Of a stretch of 64,000 nucleotides of DNA, positions 1-11,524 are shown in pieces. Origin of the DNA: Symsagittifera roscoffensis. Taxonomy: Eukaryota; Xenacoelomorpha; Acoela; Convolutidae. The notes under the pieces are model-generated. The model had not been told where the DNA came from, did not search any database, and worked only from the letters and a program-made list of their open reading frames with translations. The stretch lies in NCBI RefSeq assembly GCF_963678635.1, contig NC_087068.1, positions 51,686,731 to 51,750,730 of the forward strand, read 5' to 3'. A program made the position numbers and the translations under genes. Within the stretch, counting starts at the first letter, position 1, and each line of letters starts with the position of its first letter.

Positions 1-1320
1 TGTCCTAAAATTTTAAACAATTGTGTTGAACTTTTTTGTGCAAGTATTCTTAGCAAAAGTTTTTAAAAATATACAACCTCAGATGTTAATTAATAATGTT
101 TAATTGGTCATTTTATTGTTAGTCCTCGGGGTACTAGGGTAGAGTCTAACCCAAAAAAAGTTTCCGCCTATAAAAAAACATACTGATAGCCAAGACCCGT
201 TACCCAAAATTTTCTAGCCCAAAACTTTCTGCTTCGAATTTTCAAAAGCCAAATTTTTGCCAGAATGTTTTTACAAACCTACAACTAAAAGGGTTTTACT
301 GACCACATCTACGAAAAAAAAAATCAGAAAACTTTGAAAATTTCAAAATTTTCCAATTCATTCGAACTACAAGAAAAAAACTCTGTTCTCTGTTTTTTCT
401 TCCGGTATCAGATCAAAACACAATTATGCTCAAATTCGACTGGTATTTTTATACATGAGGAGGTAAAAAATTGCAGGTGAAAATTGGTCAAATTTGAGTA
501 AAACAGATTTGTTTGATAAATTTTTCACAAATAAGGTAGTGTTTCAAAGCAAAACAGAAGTATGGAAAAGAAACTGATTTGACGATTTCTAATAAAGAAA
601 ACAAATGTGTTTTCGACTTCAACGCTAGTTGATTGAAAAAGGAATGGAGCAAAAATAAGTCTTGATTTTATTGAATTTTCAAAATATCAAAAAAGGGGTT
701 GTTTATTTGATTTCATATCACCGAGATGTAGGCATCAGCAAGTGTCTTCCCGCAATTGCAAACATGAGCAGAATGTTTTCAAATTTTTTGAACGATCTAG
801 TCCACCAAACATTACAAAATCTATTTGGAGTCTGCAAGCGTTAAATATTTTCCGAATTATAATTTGAGTATTTTTGGTAAAAGTTTTACACTTTTTCACG
901 TTTGCGATAAAATGTTCTTCCTGTCAAAAGTTTGAACATCAACTCTGTTTTTCCGGATCTTGAAGTTCTTGAGACTGCCATAAACAGTCCTGTCGATGTC
1001 ATTGTATCAGAATTTTTTTCATATCTTTGGCTTTGGTAGCATATATCCAACTTAAGCAGACAATATTGAAAAATAAACTGTCGTTTCGTCACAGCTTAGT
1101 TGCGTCCAAGAAGGTTTATAGATACAAAAAGTTGGTAACTTTAACAATAAAGTCGTTTGAGACATAAAAATAACTTCTGGTCTGGGGACAGAAGCATCAT
1201 TTCTAAGTTTCCAATTTTTTCGGTTCGGTGTTATTTAAAAATTGAAACAAAATTTGTAACTCTATTCGCATCAGGCTCATCAACTGCTTATTTAGTCAAT
1301 TTCAGATTTTTCGTTTGATT
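1..1320. other. AT-rich DNA, no gene recognised
   Basis: All frames are short and none resembles a known protein family. The sequence is rich in A and T runs. I see no RNA gene, terminal repeat or mobile-element signature here. Confidence 0.6.
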
Positions 1321-1403
1321 TTTTTTTCTCTCTCGCTCTCTCTCTCTCTCTCTCTCGTTTTCTCTCATCTCTCTATCTACCTATCTATCTATCTACCTCT
1401 CTG
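1321..1403. repeat. CT / ATCT microsatellite
   Basis: A pyrimidine run passes from T-rich into (CT)n with a few interruptions, then into repeated ATCT/ACCT tetranucleotides. It is a simple-sequence repeat with no coding potential and is likely to vary in length between individuals. Confidence 0.9.
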
Positions 1404-3449
1404 CACACATTAAGCAACAGCGTGTCGTTGTTGCTGTTGCAGTGGCTGCACTGGCTGCAATAGCTGCCTTCTCAAACACCTTCTTCACAACCTCATCTGA
1501 TTCTTATAGGGGCAGATAAAATATATGTTGTTGTCAAAATTATGAGTATTGAAAATAATCTGTGTAATCATTACTTATTTCATTGACAGTTTCATACATT
1601 TCAACTACATAACTGACTGGGACATTTTCTATCGTATTTTTGCATGAAATACGATTTTACCTACAAAGTTTTTCTTACTAACTTCTGAACTTCCTCAGGT
1701 AGGTCATTGCTGCTGAGATCCATTTGCACTCCGGGGTTACATGTCGGCACTGAGACTAGCCCGGCAAATTAAACTCCTCGTTTGCTGGTTAACATTTTGA
1801 ATATTCCCGTAAAAAGATATCAGATGAACTGATCAATCATCGGGAAAAATCATCTTAAATTAAACATTTCTTCTCCTGAAAGTGTATTTTGTTCTTTCTG
1901 CTGAATCATTTGACCTCGGCAACCCTTTCGTTCTGGTCCTCGCCAATCGTTTGACCTCGGCAATCATTCTGGTCAAAAGTATTTTGATACCACTCTCGTG
2001 AGTCATCAGATCTAATCACACTGGATTTGGAAATAGGTACCAATCCAATTTCGATAGTCTCTTGTTCTTGCATTTTTTAACCAATCATAAGTGAACTTGT
2101 TTTTCTTTAGGGCGCATTGGTTCCCGGAATTGTAATGATGTTAATGTTTTTTGCAAGTTGAGTTATCTCTGAAATTTATATTTTATATTCTCGGGCAACA
2201 ACACAATTCATCAAATTTTCAATTTTTTGATCCAGATACTTTGAGAGAAAATGGGTTCTCTTTTCCCTTTGGCATAAAAAACTGCGTTATGATTTCGCAA
2301 ACCCAAACTCAGAATAATCAGATTGAGATTGAAATAAAAAAAGAATTAACCTTTTCTCAGTGAATTCTCCGTGCAATAGTTTGTCTACTAGTCTTACGCC
2401 TTTTTTTCATGTTTTGCAAGTGATGTGGAATGGACTAGATGAAAAAAAAAGAGTCGCTTTTATCAAAAGTTTTAATGGCTGATTCTCTAGCTATAAAAAA
2501 CTTTTTTAGCGAAATCTTTCTAAATCTAGCACAATTGACTGATCACTCAGCTTTCTAAAAAATTGATTGATTTCTGGTCTGGATAAGTTGAAGAACAAGC
2601 AGACAAAAAAGTACTCAAGTGACAAATCAAACGTCGTAACAGTTTGAAATTTTCAAACTATTGTCAAATGAAGTATCGTTCATGCCAATAATGCATGCAT
2701 ATCATCTAAATTTGATAGCTATCTTGTAATTTATATACTTTTTACTAGAAAAAAAAACAGAAAAAAAAAACGAAATTTTCGGAAAGGTTTCTTTCACAGT
2801 CAAATGAATTTCATGAAAGATTTCCAAGAACATTGAAATTTTTCAACGTTTTTTTAAATGCTTTTTTTATTGTTTCCAAAATTATTTGGGCTTGCTGAAA
2901 TTCAAGCCGGTGGAAGTAAAAATCGTCATCTAGAAACTAGATACCACAAGCTGTTTTTGATAATTTGAAAGTTTGTTAAAACAGCCTAATTTTTCACTCT
3001 ACTCCTTTTTCAATCAACCTATTGTCGAAGTGGAATGAGAAAGCAAATAAACTTTCATAAATAGTAATTGTCAGATCAATCATTTTCCATTTTTTTTACA
3101 TAAAACACCACGTTGTTTCAAAAACCTCAATCAAGCAATTTCATTTTGATCTCATTTGACCAAATTTATCTATTGCCTTTTCTTAAACTTATGAAAAGAC
3201 CATTAGCATCTGAATAAAATTGTTTTTTGATCTGACAACGGAAGAAAAAGTGAACAATACCATCTCATTATCAATATTGCAATGCGCCAATTTCACCATT
3301 AAACTTATTTGCGTATTCGTTCTTCAGCATTTACTATTTCTTTTTGAGTTTCAGATAGATTATTTCTGACGACGTCGGGCAGCTCAGTCTAAGTGTCTAA
3401 AAAGTTTTCAGTTTGTTTTGTCAACATGTTTTTCAATCTTTTGTTTCAG
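1404..3449. other. AT-rich DNA, no gene recognised
   Basis: Only short uninformative frames are present, including a 70-codon frame at 2151-2363 of low complexity. Several homopolymer A and T runs occur. No similarity to other parts of the window was noticed. Confidence 0.6.
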
Positions 3450-3772
3450 TTTGAATTTTCCTGTAGAACAAGCAGAGTCTGACAGTGTTGGTAGAAATGC
3501 TGTTGTATAATGTGAGGATACAGGTTATTTTTGTCCGGTTCTTAGCTGGACATCTAATTCCTTCTGAAGCTTCGGCTGTTAAGGTAGTAACGCTTGTGGG
3601 TTTGTGTAGTGGGACAGTTAAAACGTTGACCTTATGGAGCGAGATGAAACAACTCGACGATGAAATGATGCGCACACTCGTTTTTGGTGGCTGGATTGGT
3701 GAGCGCTGTGTCCAGCTGCTGAAGCTCCTTGAGCGCAAGATTGAAGGTGGAACTGGACCAAGGCTTCCGTGA
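3450..3772 (+). other. possible exon or coding remnant, unrecognised
   Basis: A 95-codon frame (3485-3772) sits just after a TTTGTTTCAG splice-acceptor-like sequence at 3440-3449 and has higher GC content than its surroundings. The end of the frame is acidic/basic and helix-like (repeated Leu, Glu, Lys, Arg). The opposite strand is also open over the same stretch, which weakens the coding case. I do not recognise the product, and no donor site or neighbouring exon could be tied to it. It may be an exon fragment of a host gene or an old mobile-element remnant. Confidence 0.2.
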
Positions 3773-5005
3773 ACAGATCCTTGCGCATCAGTACAACCTT
3801 TCTAACGCCTTGCAAACGTTTTCTTATTTCCTACATTTCGTTTTTTATACATTCAATTTTCTTTATTACTTTTGTTTTTTGTCAACTATACAATTCTTCG
3901 CTGAGGGTAAGTTTTTTCGCTTTTCATCCATTTTTTTTCTGGTGCAAAAGTAAGCAAAGAAAATATGCAGCTTTGTTGAATTCGTTCTTATAATACTAAC
4001 GTGAAATAATCACCCATATAGCTGGGCGACATTTGTACTTAGAAAATTGTGCAGCGAAACGAAATTACTCCCAATTTCTGAGAGTGGTCACAAAATAGCA
4101 CTCTTTAACTCCCAATAAAACATGAGGAGTGTTATCACTTAGGGGGTTAAAAGTATGTAATGAATGCCACACCGGGTTAAAAGTGTGTCTATGTAAAACT
4201 TCTATGTAAGACTTTCTGGCCACTTTTACATAGAAGTGGAGAAAAAAATTTCTACAGTGTTCATAATTCACGTTTTTTTCACGTTACCATTATTTATTTT
4301 TTTCATTTTTGTACCAATCTAGCAATCCGTACCAAACCCGCACATGCAAAAACAGTGGTGTTCATATCTGAAAATTACTGGATTACTTAATAGTTTGCCC
4401 GTATTGACATGATCAGATCTGTGTCAGAGTGTGTTTACCTTGAGTTTGACCAAAATATAAGTCCTACTAGTTCTGAGTTGACTAAGGGAGATGTTACAAG
4501 AATTAAATAGGAATACAGTGAAACCAGTCGGAACATCATAGATGATGTAAAAATCTACTTACGTTTTCCTACAAAAAACAATTTCGAAAAACAAAACCTT
4601 GATTGGCTCCCATACGCAATGCTTTAACACAAATCTTATTGAATTACCATAACAAAACAATAGTTTCCGATAACTTTGAACACTTTTTGTTCCAAACTCA
4701 CCTTTAAAAGCTTGGAGAGAAATAAAGCATAAAGTGCAAATTTTGTTTAACAATTTTTGACCAATCCAAAAGGCACCGAAGTAGTTTGATTGAGTTCCCT
4801 AAAATTTCTGTCTTCTAAAATTTCTGTCTTCAGTTTTAAAAGAATTTAGCAATCAGTTACTAATTTTGTAGCTCAAAAACCATCAGAATTTCCTCCCAGC
4901 AACCAAAGTTTTAAAAAACAAAAACTATAATGAACTAATGAACATAAAAAGATCAATTTTCAAAAATGTTCACAAAGTTTTCAAAGCTTTTTGTTAATTT
5001 TTTTT
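3773..5005. other. AT-rich DNA, no gene recognised
   Basis: There are scattered short frames only. 4094-4210 contains a locally repeated phrase (GGGTTAAAAGTATGT / GGGTTAAAAGTGTGT), too short to classify. Confidence 0.55.
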
Positions 5006-5255
5006 ACAGCACTTTAAAGGCGTTTTTAGGCACTTTTTGGAAAATTTTGACCGAAAAATTGCGTTTTTTCGGCGCGCGCTCCCCCCTCAAAATTAGTATA
5101 TATTGGCGCCAAAGGCGCCTTTAGAAAATTTTTAGGGTCGGTCGGCCAAAAATAGATTTCTTAAAAGGGGGGACCCTTTGGGTCGGCAGGGGTCGAATCC
5201 CTGAAGGAGGGCGTCCAAACCCCCCCGCCCCCCCCCCCCCCTAAATCCGCCCCTG
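5006..5255. mobile_element. candidate hAT-like MITE end with poly-C run
   Basis: The right edge reads CTAAATCCGCCCCTG at 5241-5255. Its reverse complement, CAGGGGCGGATTTAG, looks like the CAGGGGCGGA-type terminal inverted repeat common on non-autonomous hAT-like elements of invertebrates. It is preceded by a long C run (about 5219-5241) and a GC-richer body unlike its surroundings. A matching left terminus is not convincing: a CAG at about 5006 is the best candidate. No clear 8-bp target duplication is visible. The family assignment is from recall and the left boundary is a guess. Confidence 0.3.
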
Positions 5256-5732
5256 TCTATAACCCTGTCATTTTCCTCTTAACTTCAACAAAACTACTCG
5301 TATCAGGGTGAACGACCAATTTTTCCCACTGAACTTTCATCTCAATGAAATTTTCATAGACAAAAAAAATGATAAAATTAAATTGAAATTTTTATCTTTT
5401 CTTCATTTTATCATCCCAGGCGCTATGTAAAGTAAAAAACGGTATATTTTCGAAGGGTAAAGTATCAATAAGAAGAACTTTTTGCGCAAATTTGAATGAT
5501 TTAAATTGCCGCTTACGTGTTGGTATGAAGGAATAAATTAAGCGCCAAATGTACGATGTTGGCCAATTTGGCAACATTGAAACCCTAATGGCTTAACTTA
5601 ACAAACCTTCGTTGCAAATTTAACAATTTTTTGAGTTTGAGCTTTGAAGTTTTAAAATTATTACATGTTTAAACAAATCCCGCCAAAAACGTAAGCACTG
5701 AGCACAATGAGGTGCGAGCACAATTATTTTGT
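5256..5732. other. AT-rich DNA left of core X
   Basis: No gene is visible. Similarity to the inverted copy at 44.7 kb stops at about 5733, just before the GTCACC(C/T)ATTT phrase, which marks the left limit of the shared repeat. Confidence 0.5.
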
Positions 5733-6329
5733 CACCCATTTCAAATATCGCAAAAATTCATTTATCCGATTGGCACTTCAAAACTTCTCGGATGGTTTTT
5801 TTGAACCAGTTTGAACCACTTACGATGTGTTAAACTTCAATGTTAGAGCTTTACCATTTTTCTGGTCTGAATTAGATAATCAGATTTTGATTAGCTCTAA
5901 TTTACAGATAAGTAAGAGTTTATATTGATCAGATGTAATTTAATATTTAAAAACATTAAAAAATCATATGAGACAATGTAAGTTTAATGAAAATTTTGAG
6001 AATGGATGAGCTTAAAACTTACATGGCCAGGAGAATCTTAAAATGTATTGACCATCTGTATGGCCGGGACAAATTCATTGATTGCAATAATCTAAAGTGT
6101 GCAACTCAATAGTTTCAATTAATGTGTCAAGGCCAGACTTAAAGGTGAAGATCGAAGCGTTGTCTCACTTCGAACGTGATTTTGTTGTAAGACTTAAGTT
6201 ATGATTGAAGTACTCGTATGGTTCAGATATGTCTTCTGATTTCAATTTCGATTATTGATTTCCTTAACACTATCCGCTCAGCGAGATAATAGCTTTTTAG
6301 ACTCAGAATCATCAAGTTCTGGTTTTCAG

Positions 6330-7320
6330 GATAAGCTCCTTATTCCTCGCCACAGCACAACCAGCAAATGAGAAAACCCCACTAGAACTCAACTCCCTCT
6401 GGAACGTCCTACATGGAACCCCCCGTAAAATAAGAAAAATGTGAGTAAAATGTAACCCTGGCTACCATCAGCAAAACGATTGTTGATCTGGGGGACCTGT
6501 TACAAGAAAAGCTAGCAGAAAAAGTGGTTCGATACAAACTTTTGGAAGAACCGGAACACGCACAATTGGAAAAATAATCTATCTGAGAGCGGGAAGTCCG
6601 ATGTTTTGTTCCGATAAATATGTCAGAAAAAGAATTTCAAAAGGATTGCCACAGGGTCACAATCAAAAACAATCTTGGAATCTGACGGGCAGACGAGTAA
6701 AATTAAATTTTTTCAACTCATTAAGAGAACAAGGCAGGCAAAATTTGCAAAGCAGGTACGCAAATTTCGAAATCACGGAGCAAAGAGTGACAACCCTGGG
6801 GTTGTTCGAAAAGTTAGAAAATTGAACCATGTGAAGACACGGAAAGTGAAGACACGGCATTCGATTTCTTCACTTTTCTCTCTCTAAAGTAGGCACGGAA
6901 ACACTCCTGTTAAACATTACCTGCCAGTCTCAGAGACCTAGCTGAACTATAAAAATTGAGGACAGTGGATTACAATGGTTGCTATGTGGTTATTAAAGGT
7001 CTATTGAAATCAAAACTTCTTGTCTAATATTCGAGAAAGCATTGTGGCAGAAAGAACCGCTATGATTGGATGTGTGGATCGAAAAAAAAAAATTCAGAGA
7101 ACAAGCGTCACCTCAAGAAAATAAAAAAAGTCAGAGTGATCCAAATCGGAAACGCACCAAAACAAATTGGTACTGAGGAACTAACTTGTAACATCGAACA
7201 CCGAGATGCCAACGCCGATCTACAACAATACGCGTAGCAATCATCTGAGGACAGCCTACGTTGTATGTTAGTGAATGAGTCAGAACCCGAGGAATCGGAA
7301 GCAACACATTCAAACTAATC
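6330..7320 (+). pseudogene. unrecognised coding remnant inside core X
   Basis: 6330-6440 is an exon-like block between a TTTTCAG acceptor and a GTGAGT donor. A second block starts at about 6472 after a CAG and runs to a stop near 6887. It holds a Leu/Glu/Lys-rich helix-like start and a basic segment with Arg/Lys/His. Two overlapping frames stay open (6601-6825 and 6675-6887), and the same two frames are open in both inverted copies at 42.6-43.98 kb. A third block at about 7050-7320 encodes a Lys-rich, Cys-containing stretch and then an acidic tail. Later frames are broken. I do not recognise the family; it could be an ORF of the core-X mobile element or a captured host gene fragment. Confidence 0.4.
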
Positions 7321-7536
7321 GAAAAGTTTAAATTCAGAATGGAAATTTGTAAAGAGTTGAATGTTTATTGCGGATAATGGAAGCGTAATTCCAAAATGAA
7401 CGGCCAAAAAAATGGTGAAACGACAAAGATATTTAGGACTCTGAATAAAAATCCGGATCAATAGAACTGGAAATTGAAAACAGATTACAATCAGCGGGTT
7501 GTCGACTGGAAGACGCATACACTCAGTTTTCCGATA

Positions 7537-7540
7537 ATGA
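7537..7540. repeat. left target-site duplication ATGA
   Basis: ATGA directly precedes the 5' LTR and ATGA directly follows the 3' LTR (26269-26272). A 4-bp duplication fits Ty3/gypsy integrases. Related uninterrupted core-X copies near 42.00 and 42.96 kb confirm this as the insertion point. Confidence 0.85.
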
Positions 7541-7945
7541 TGGAACCAGATATAAACTATATTTATTATTGGTTAATTGGATATTTATCTCTGTAAAATA
7601 TTTAATATTAACCAATCACGATCCATCTAACTAACAACCCACTTATTTGTAAGTGCTGAAATTACTTGTAATTTCAGCAACAGAGAGATTTGAATTTAAC
7701 TTAGAAATTAGTTACCTCTCCAAGAGAACTTCAGCAATCGCAATTAGCCAGTATACTCTAGATCTATTGAGCCTAGCAGATACTAGTTAAACACCCTGAG
7801 ACTAGTAGATATAAGAGTAAGATTAGGATCGGTATTAGACTAAGAAGTTGCACGAATCTATCCGGCCGAAAATAAGATAGCGTGACGAGCAGACGGTGTA
7901 CCCTATCCTAAATTACTCTATGAGTTAAACCTAGAACATAACTCA
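7541..7945 (+). repeat. 5' LTR
   Basis: This is a 405-bp direct repeat of 25864-26268 and 31645-32049. It starts TGGAACCAGATATAAAC and ends AACATAACTCA. A TATAAA-like sequence lies close to its start, and the motif ATTATTGGTTAATTGG recurs near the left edge. It should carry the promoter for the element. Confidence 0.95.
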
Positions 7946-7947
7946 TC

Positions 7948-7965
7948 TGGTGCGACCATAAGTCT
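7948..7965 (+). promoter_or_regulatory. candidate primer-binding site
   Basis: TGGTGCGACCATAAGTCT starts two bases after the LTR and begins with TGG, complementary to the CCA end of a tRNA, as expected for minus-strand priming. I could not match it to a particular tRNA from memory. Confidence 0.6.
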
Positions 7966-9711
7966 CGATTGAGACCTTAAAAAACAAATTAGCTTGGAAC
8001 TAACAGATAGATTAGAATTAGACCCAAATTTTTTTCCAAAATGTTACATGATAATAATCTAATTGAAATGTCTTTACGACTCAATAGATCAGAACTGCTA
8101 TTCCGCACAATACCAGAACTACCAGGCATTGGAAAAAGATCTCGGACAAGAGACGATCTACGACTACGAAGGAGCTTACCATTAAGTTTCATGGTCGTAC
8201 GGCAAAAGCCAGACCAAACTTTTATATTTAGGATTTTATTAACAAAGAATTGAGATTTTCATTTGCAAACATAGAAACCTTGATGAAAAATCTTCAATGA
8301 TTACTACAGGCGCTAAATCTTATTTACTATTGTACAATAACGATTTATAAAAACACCTCAAATCGTTTCCTCTAAATCTGCAGTAAAATTTTAAAAGATA
8401 TCTGAAAAATATATTTATTGAAAGAAAAAACAAAAATTAGTTGACATGATCATTAATTATTAAAGTCATCCTGAAATAAAATCATCCTGACATCCCCAGC
8501 TTCGTCACCTAAACATAACAGCAATCATTTAAACCACTATTTTCATCAAACACTAAAATTTTTTATCAATAAATTAAAATTGTTTTTAAAGACTTATCCA
8601 AATGTTTACCTTTCTTTCATATCAACTTGTTCAATCTTAAACTAGATCATCAAGGTTTTTCTTGGATCTCCATTAAAAATTAAAAATAAACACGTTTTAT
8701 ACCATAAAAAATTATATCCTGATCATCAAAGCCTATCCTTGGATCAAACAGAACAATTTTGTTCTCCCCCACCCAATAATAAAGTGTCTAACGACCTCAA
8801 ACGTCGATTCACTACCCAACCCTTTCAAAAACCCATGACTAATAGATATTTTTCAATCACACTAACCATTCAAATTAAGCTTAACAGTGAAAAACTTCGG
8901 TTTTTCATCCTACACTTAATCCCCCTTTTTACCTGACCTAGGCTAAATCTTAAATCTTAGTAGGTATTAAAATAGTATCTAACGAACTACCTGTAACTAC
9001 CTGTGTTCTAATTATACCTGAACCTTGTGGATCGATTTACTATTTTCCATCACTTGAACACAATCACTACTCCTAACTAAGATTAAGTAAGTTAACACCT
9101 TAACTTAGAATAGCCACGAAAAAGTAAAAATCATTATTAGGAATCGATATAAACTTTTCTCTCCAGCCCTAGATAAAAGACCCAAGTTAGGCTAACCAAA
9201 AAATTGTAAGCATTAACAGTCTAGGATTTTAAAATCACTAATAACAACCTTGCACCCTTCATCCTAAACCTTATGTCACTGAACAATTTAGGAAATTAAC
9301 AACAATCGTACTACACAATGTTAAAATAAATAACGAATCATACGATCTTGTAATTACACCGCACAAACAAACAATCGGATATATTCGCACAAAACGCCAA
9401 ACAAAAAAAGAAAAATTTTAAGTGAGCAAAGACAAATTACACGAAAAAGATTTTCAAAGCGTAAAAACGCAGTCTCTGAATCAGAAGTCAGCAATTTAGA
9501 TGCACTTTATAAACTAAAAGACACAGTAAAAAAAACCACCCAGTTCACGATCAATTATTTTTTTCCAATTCAGAAGCTATATCACATTCATCAAAACAAG
9601 GAAAAAGAAGAATAAAAAACATACACAAAAATAAACCAGTACGTTTATACAATTGGAACCAACCAATCAGACACATTGAACATTACGCACTGACAGTCAT
9701 AAAACGAAAAA
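7966..9711 (+). other. long leader of the LTR element
   Basis: About 1.75 kb lies between the PBS and the first recognisable ORF. Only short frames occur (8041-8253, 8739-8936), with no recognised motif. The region is AT-rich and would be expected to contain packaging and translation signals, but none can be pointed to from sequence alone. Confidence 0.6.
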
Positions 9712-10299
9712 ATGAGTCAGAGCCCAAGTGACGAAAGTCCAGACGAAGACTCTGTTTTCCCATTTATCATCATTTCACTCACTGAAGACAGAGGACAAAT
9801 ACAATTTTGTCATGATCTAATCGCAAATATATTTGAACAAGGAATTAGCCCATGTAAAGCAGAATTCTCAGAAATAAATATGAAAAGACAAATTGTCGAT
9901 CATTATACAAAAGGAATATGTAACTTAACACAACAATATGGAATTTACACCATAGAACTCAGTACAGCAAGTAAATTTTATGGCAAACATGTTATCCAAG
10001 CAGATGATGTCGATATAGAATTTTCAAAAGTATTCATAGAATACATTAAAAACATACAACATCAAAATTCACAGAGAGCAAATTCAATTTTCACTAAAGA
10101 TATTTTTCCAATAATATATAATTATTTATCTATACTAGAAAGAACAGAAACCAAAAGCACATCACCGGTTCAAACATCAAGACACACAAATGTTAGAAAT
10201 AAAATTGCCGCATTCTCAGCTTTTTTAAATACAATCCGTGAAAATTTTTCAAACAATGAAATTTCACCAAATGTTAAACACGATTTACAAAAATCTTAG
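9712..10299 (+). CDS. histone-fold-like (TAF9-like) N-terminal ORF of the retroelement
   Basis: This 195-codon ORF starts at an ATG after the leader. Residues 1-14 are acidic and Ser-rich. Residues about 34-45 could form a short first helix, 56-90 a long central helix, and 91-112 a loop plus third helix around VIQADDVDIE. That last piece, preceded by YGKH, closely resembles the loop-2/helix-3 signature of histone-fold proteins such as TAF9, where a short basic loop is followed by (V/I)xxDDV. A histone-fold role (dimerising with another histone-fold or chromatin protein) is my inference from pattern only. The following frame (10305-10994) continues after a frameshift, so this may be the N-terminus of a very large Gag rather than a separate gene. 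I know of no standard Gag with this domain. Confidence 0.5.
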   Translation: MSQSPSDESPDEDSVFPFIIISLTEDRGQIQFCHDLIANIFEQGISPCKAEFSEINMKRQIVDHYTKGICNLTQQYGIYTIELSTASKFYGKHVIQADDVDIEFSKVFIEYIKNIQHQNSQRANSIFTKDIFPIIYNYLSILERTETKSTSPVQTSRHTNVRNKIAAFSAFLNTIRENFSNNEISPNVKHDLQKS

Positions 10300-10304
10300 C
10301 ATGA

Positions 10305-10994
10305 TTTATAAATGACTATTTTACCCACAATATAGATTTTATTGCACAAGCAAGGAAAAATTTTAGACCCCAAAGTACAAATGATGACACTGTCATTGCC
10401 GAACAATCAGATTACATCTGGGACCCTGAATGGTCTCATCCATTATTTCTGAACATTCCAATAGACATCTCAAGTCAAGCAATAAGTACAATAACTATTC
10501 ACAAAGATTATGTAAAAGTAATTCCACTTACAATAGATGCAACACCTTTGAACTATAATTCATTTTTACCTGATAGAAGACAAAATAATTTAAATTGAAC
10601 CCTTGTACAACAAGAGAACTTAAATGGAAGTAGAAATCTTACACAACAAGATATTCAAACACCATCACTTTTTATAAATGAAGAAATAGTTGAAACAATT
10701 GCAACAACTACGCAGCAAAATATTTCACCAATACATCCAAACCTTACAACGCCAAAACCAAAGACTTCAATATTACCTCAAGTAACATTGCAATCTACGG
10801 TTAAACCCTCGGTTGCTCCCAAATATTCACGTATGGGTTACCAAACTTTTAGATCAATGACGAAACCACCACAAAAACAAAGAATATTCACCAGAAGTAA
10901 TTTTGCAGAACACAATTATAACTACGTAAAAAGATCACAAACAACTAAATCTCCTCGTACAAACCCGCATAATCGTTCATTTGCACAACGCTAA
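10305..10994 (+). pseudogene. Gag-region linker, Gln/Asn/Thr/Pro-rich, broken
   Basis: A coding-like frame follows the first ORF after a frameshift at about 10,300. It has one in-frame TGA (10596-10598) and ends at TAA 10992-10994. The first part is mixed in composition with Trp and Asp residues; the second is rich in Gln, Thr, Pro and Ser and turns basic (Arg, Lys) towards the end. It probably belongs to the same polypeptide as its neighbours. There is no recognised domain. Confidence 0.5.
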
Positions 10995-11030
10995 AATTTC
11001 CAACAACAACATCATGATTCGTAAATTTCA

Positions 11031-11524
11031 ATGATAACCCACGAAATCCAACAGACCCAAGTGAAAACTATCCATTTTTTCAACAGAATAAAAATAGTAA
11101 ACAGCCATACCAAAATAAACAAAAAACACCTTAGTATACACCTAATTATCATTCATCAGATGATGACGATGTTCATGACCAAAACCATCGACGAAATTTT
11201 CAAAACCAAAGACTCCACTCTTATCACGTAAATCAACCAGTTATTTTTGAACCATATACACGAGAACAACATATGCGACAACCTAGGTCAAATCACGAAC
11301 CTCAAAATAATAATTTTTACTCACACAACCCAGCAAATACTGATTATTATCAACCAACGCAAATGCAAAATGAAATATCACTACCATATTATTTGCAACA
11401 ACATGAAATAACAAAAAATCAACTGACAAGTATTTCACAAATGCCAAATGCCGCAAAATCACTACAAATGACTATGAATCCATACCTTATGGGTGAATCA
11501 TCAATAACATCAATTAACCACTAA
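11031..11524 (+). pseudogene. Gag-region linker, Asn/Gln-rich, broken
   Basis: Low-complexity coding-like sequence rich in Asn, Gln, Tyr and His, best seen as an 83-codon frame at 11273-11524. Its stop overlaps the start of the capsid-like ORF as TAATG. This could be natural stop/restart, a frameshift, or simple decay. Together with the preceding segments it separates the histone-fold-like domain from the capsid-like domain by about 400 codons. Confidence 0.45.

Larger units (their letters stand above)
5733..7540 (+). repeat. core X, left part (plus-strand copy)
   Basis: This stretch is the reverse complement, with moderate divergence, of about 42.0-44.72 kb. Shared landmarks include the segment with GGTTCAAACT-type repeats near 5.8 kb, the exon-like blocks at 6.33-6.89 kb and the sequence ending in TTTTCCGATAATGA. 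It is interrupted at 7540 by the LTR element and resumes at 26269. Core X is a dispersed repeat of at least 2.8 kb, probably a mobile element whose class I cannot name. It carries degraded coding blocks described separately. Confidence 0.85.

Noticed and set aside
662-1092. Small ORFs at 662-844 and 886-1092
   Set aside because: They are short, of ordinary composition, and have no recognisable motif or splice context; chance frames are expected at this rate.
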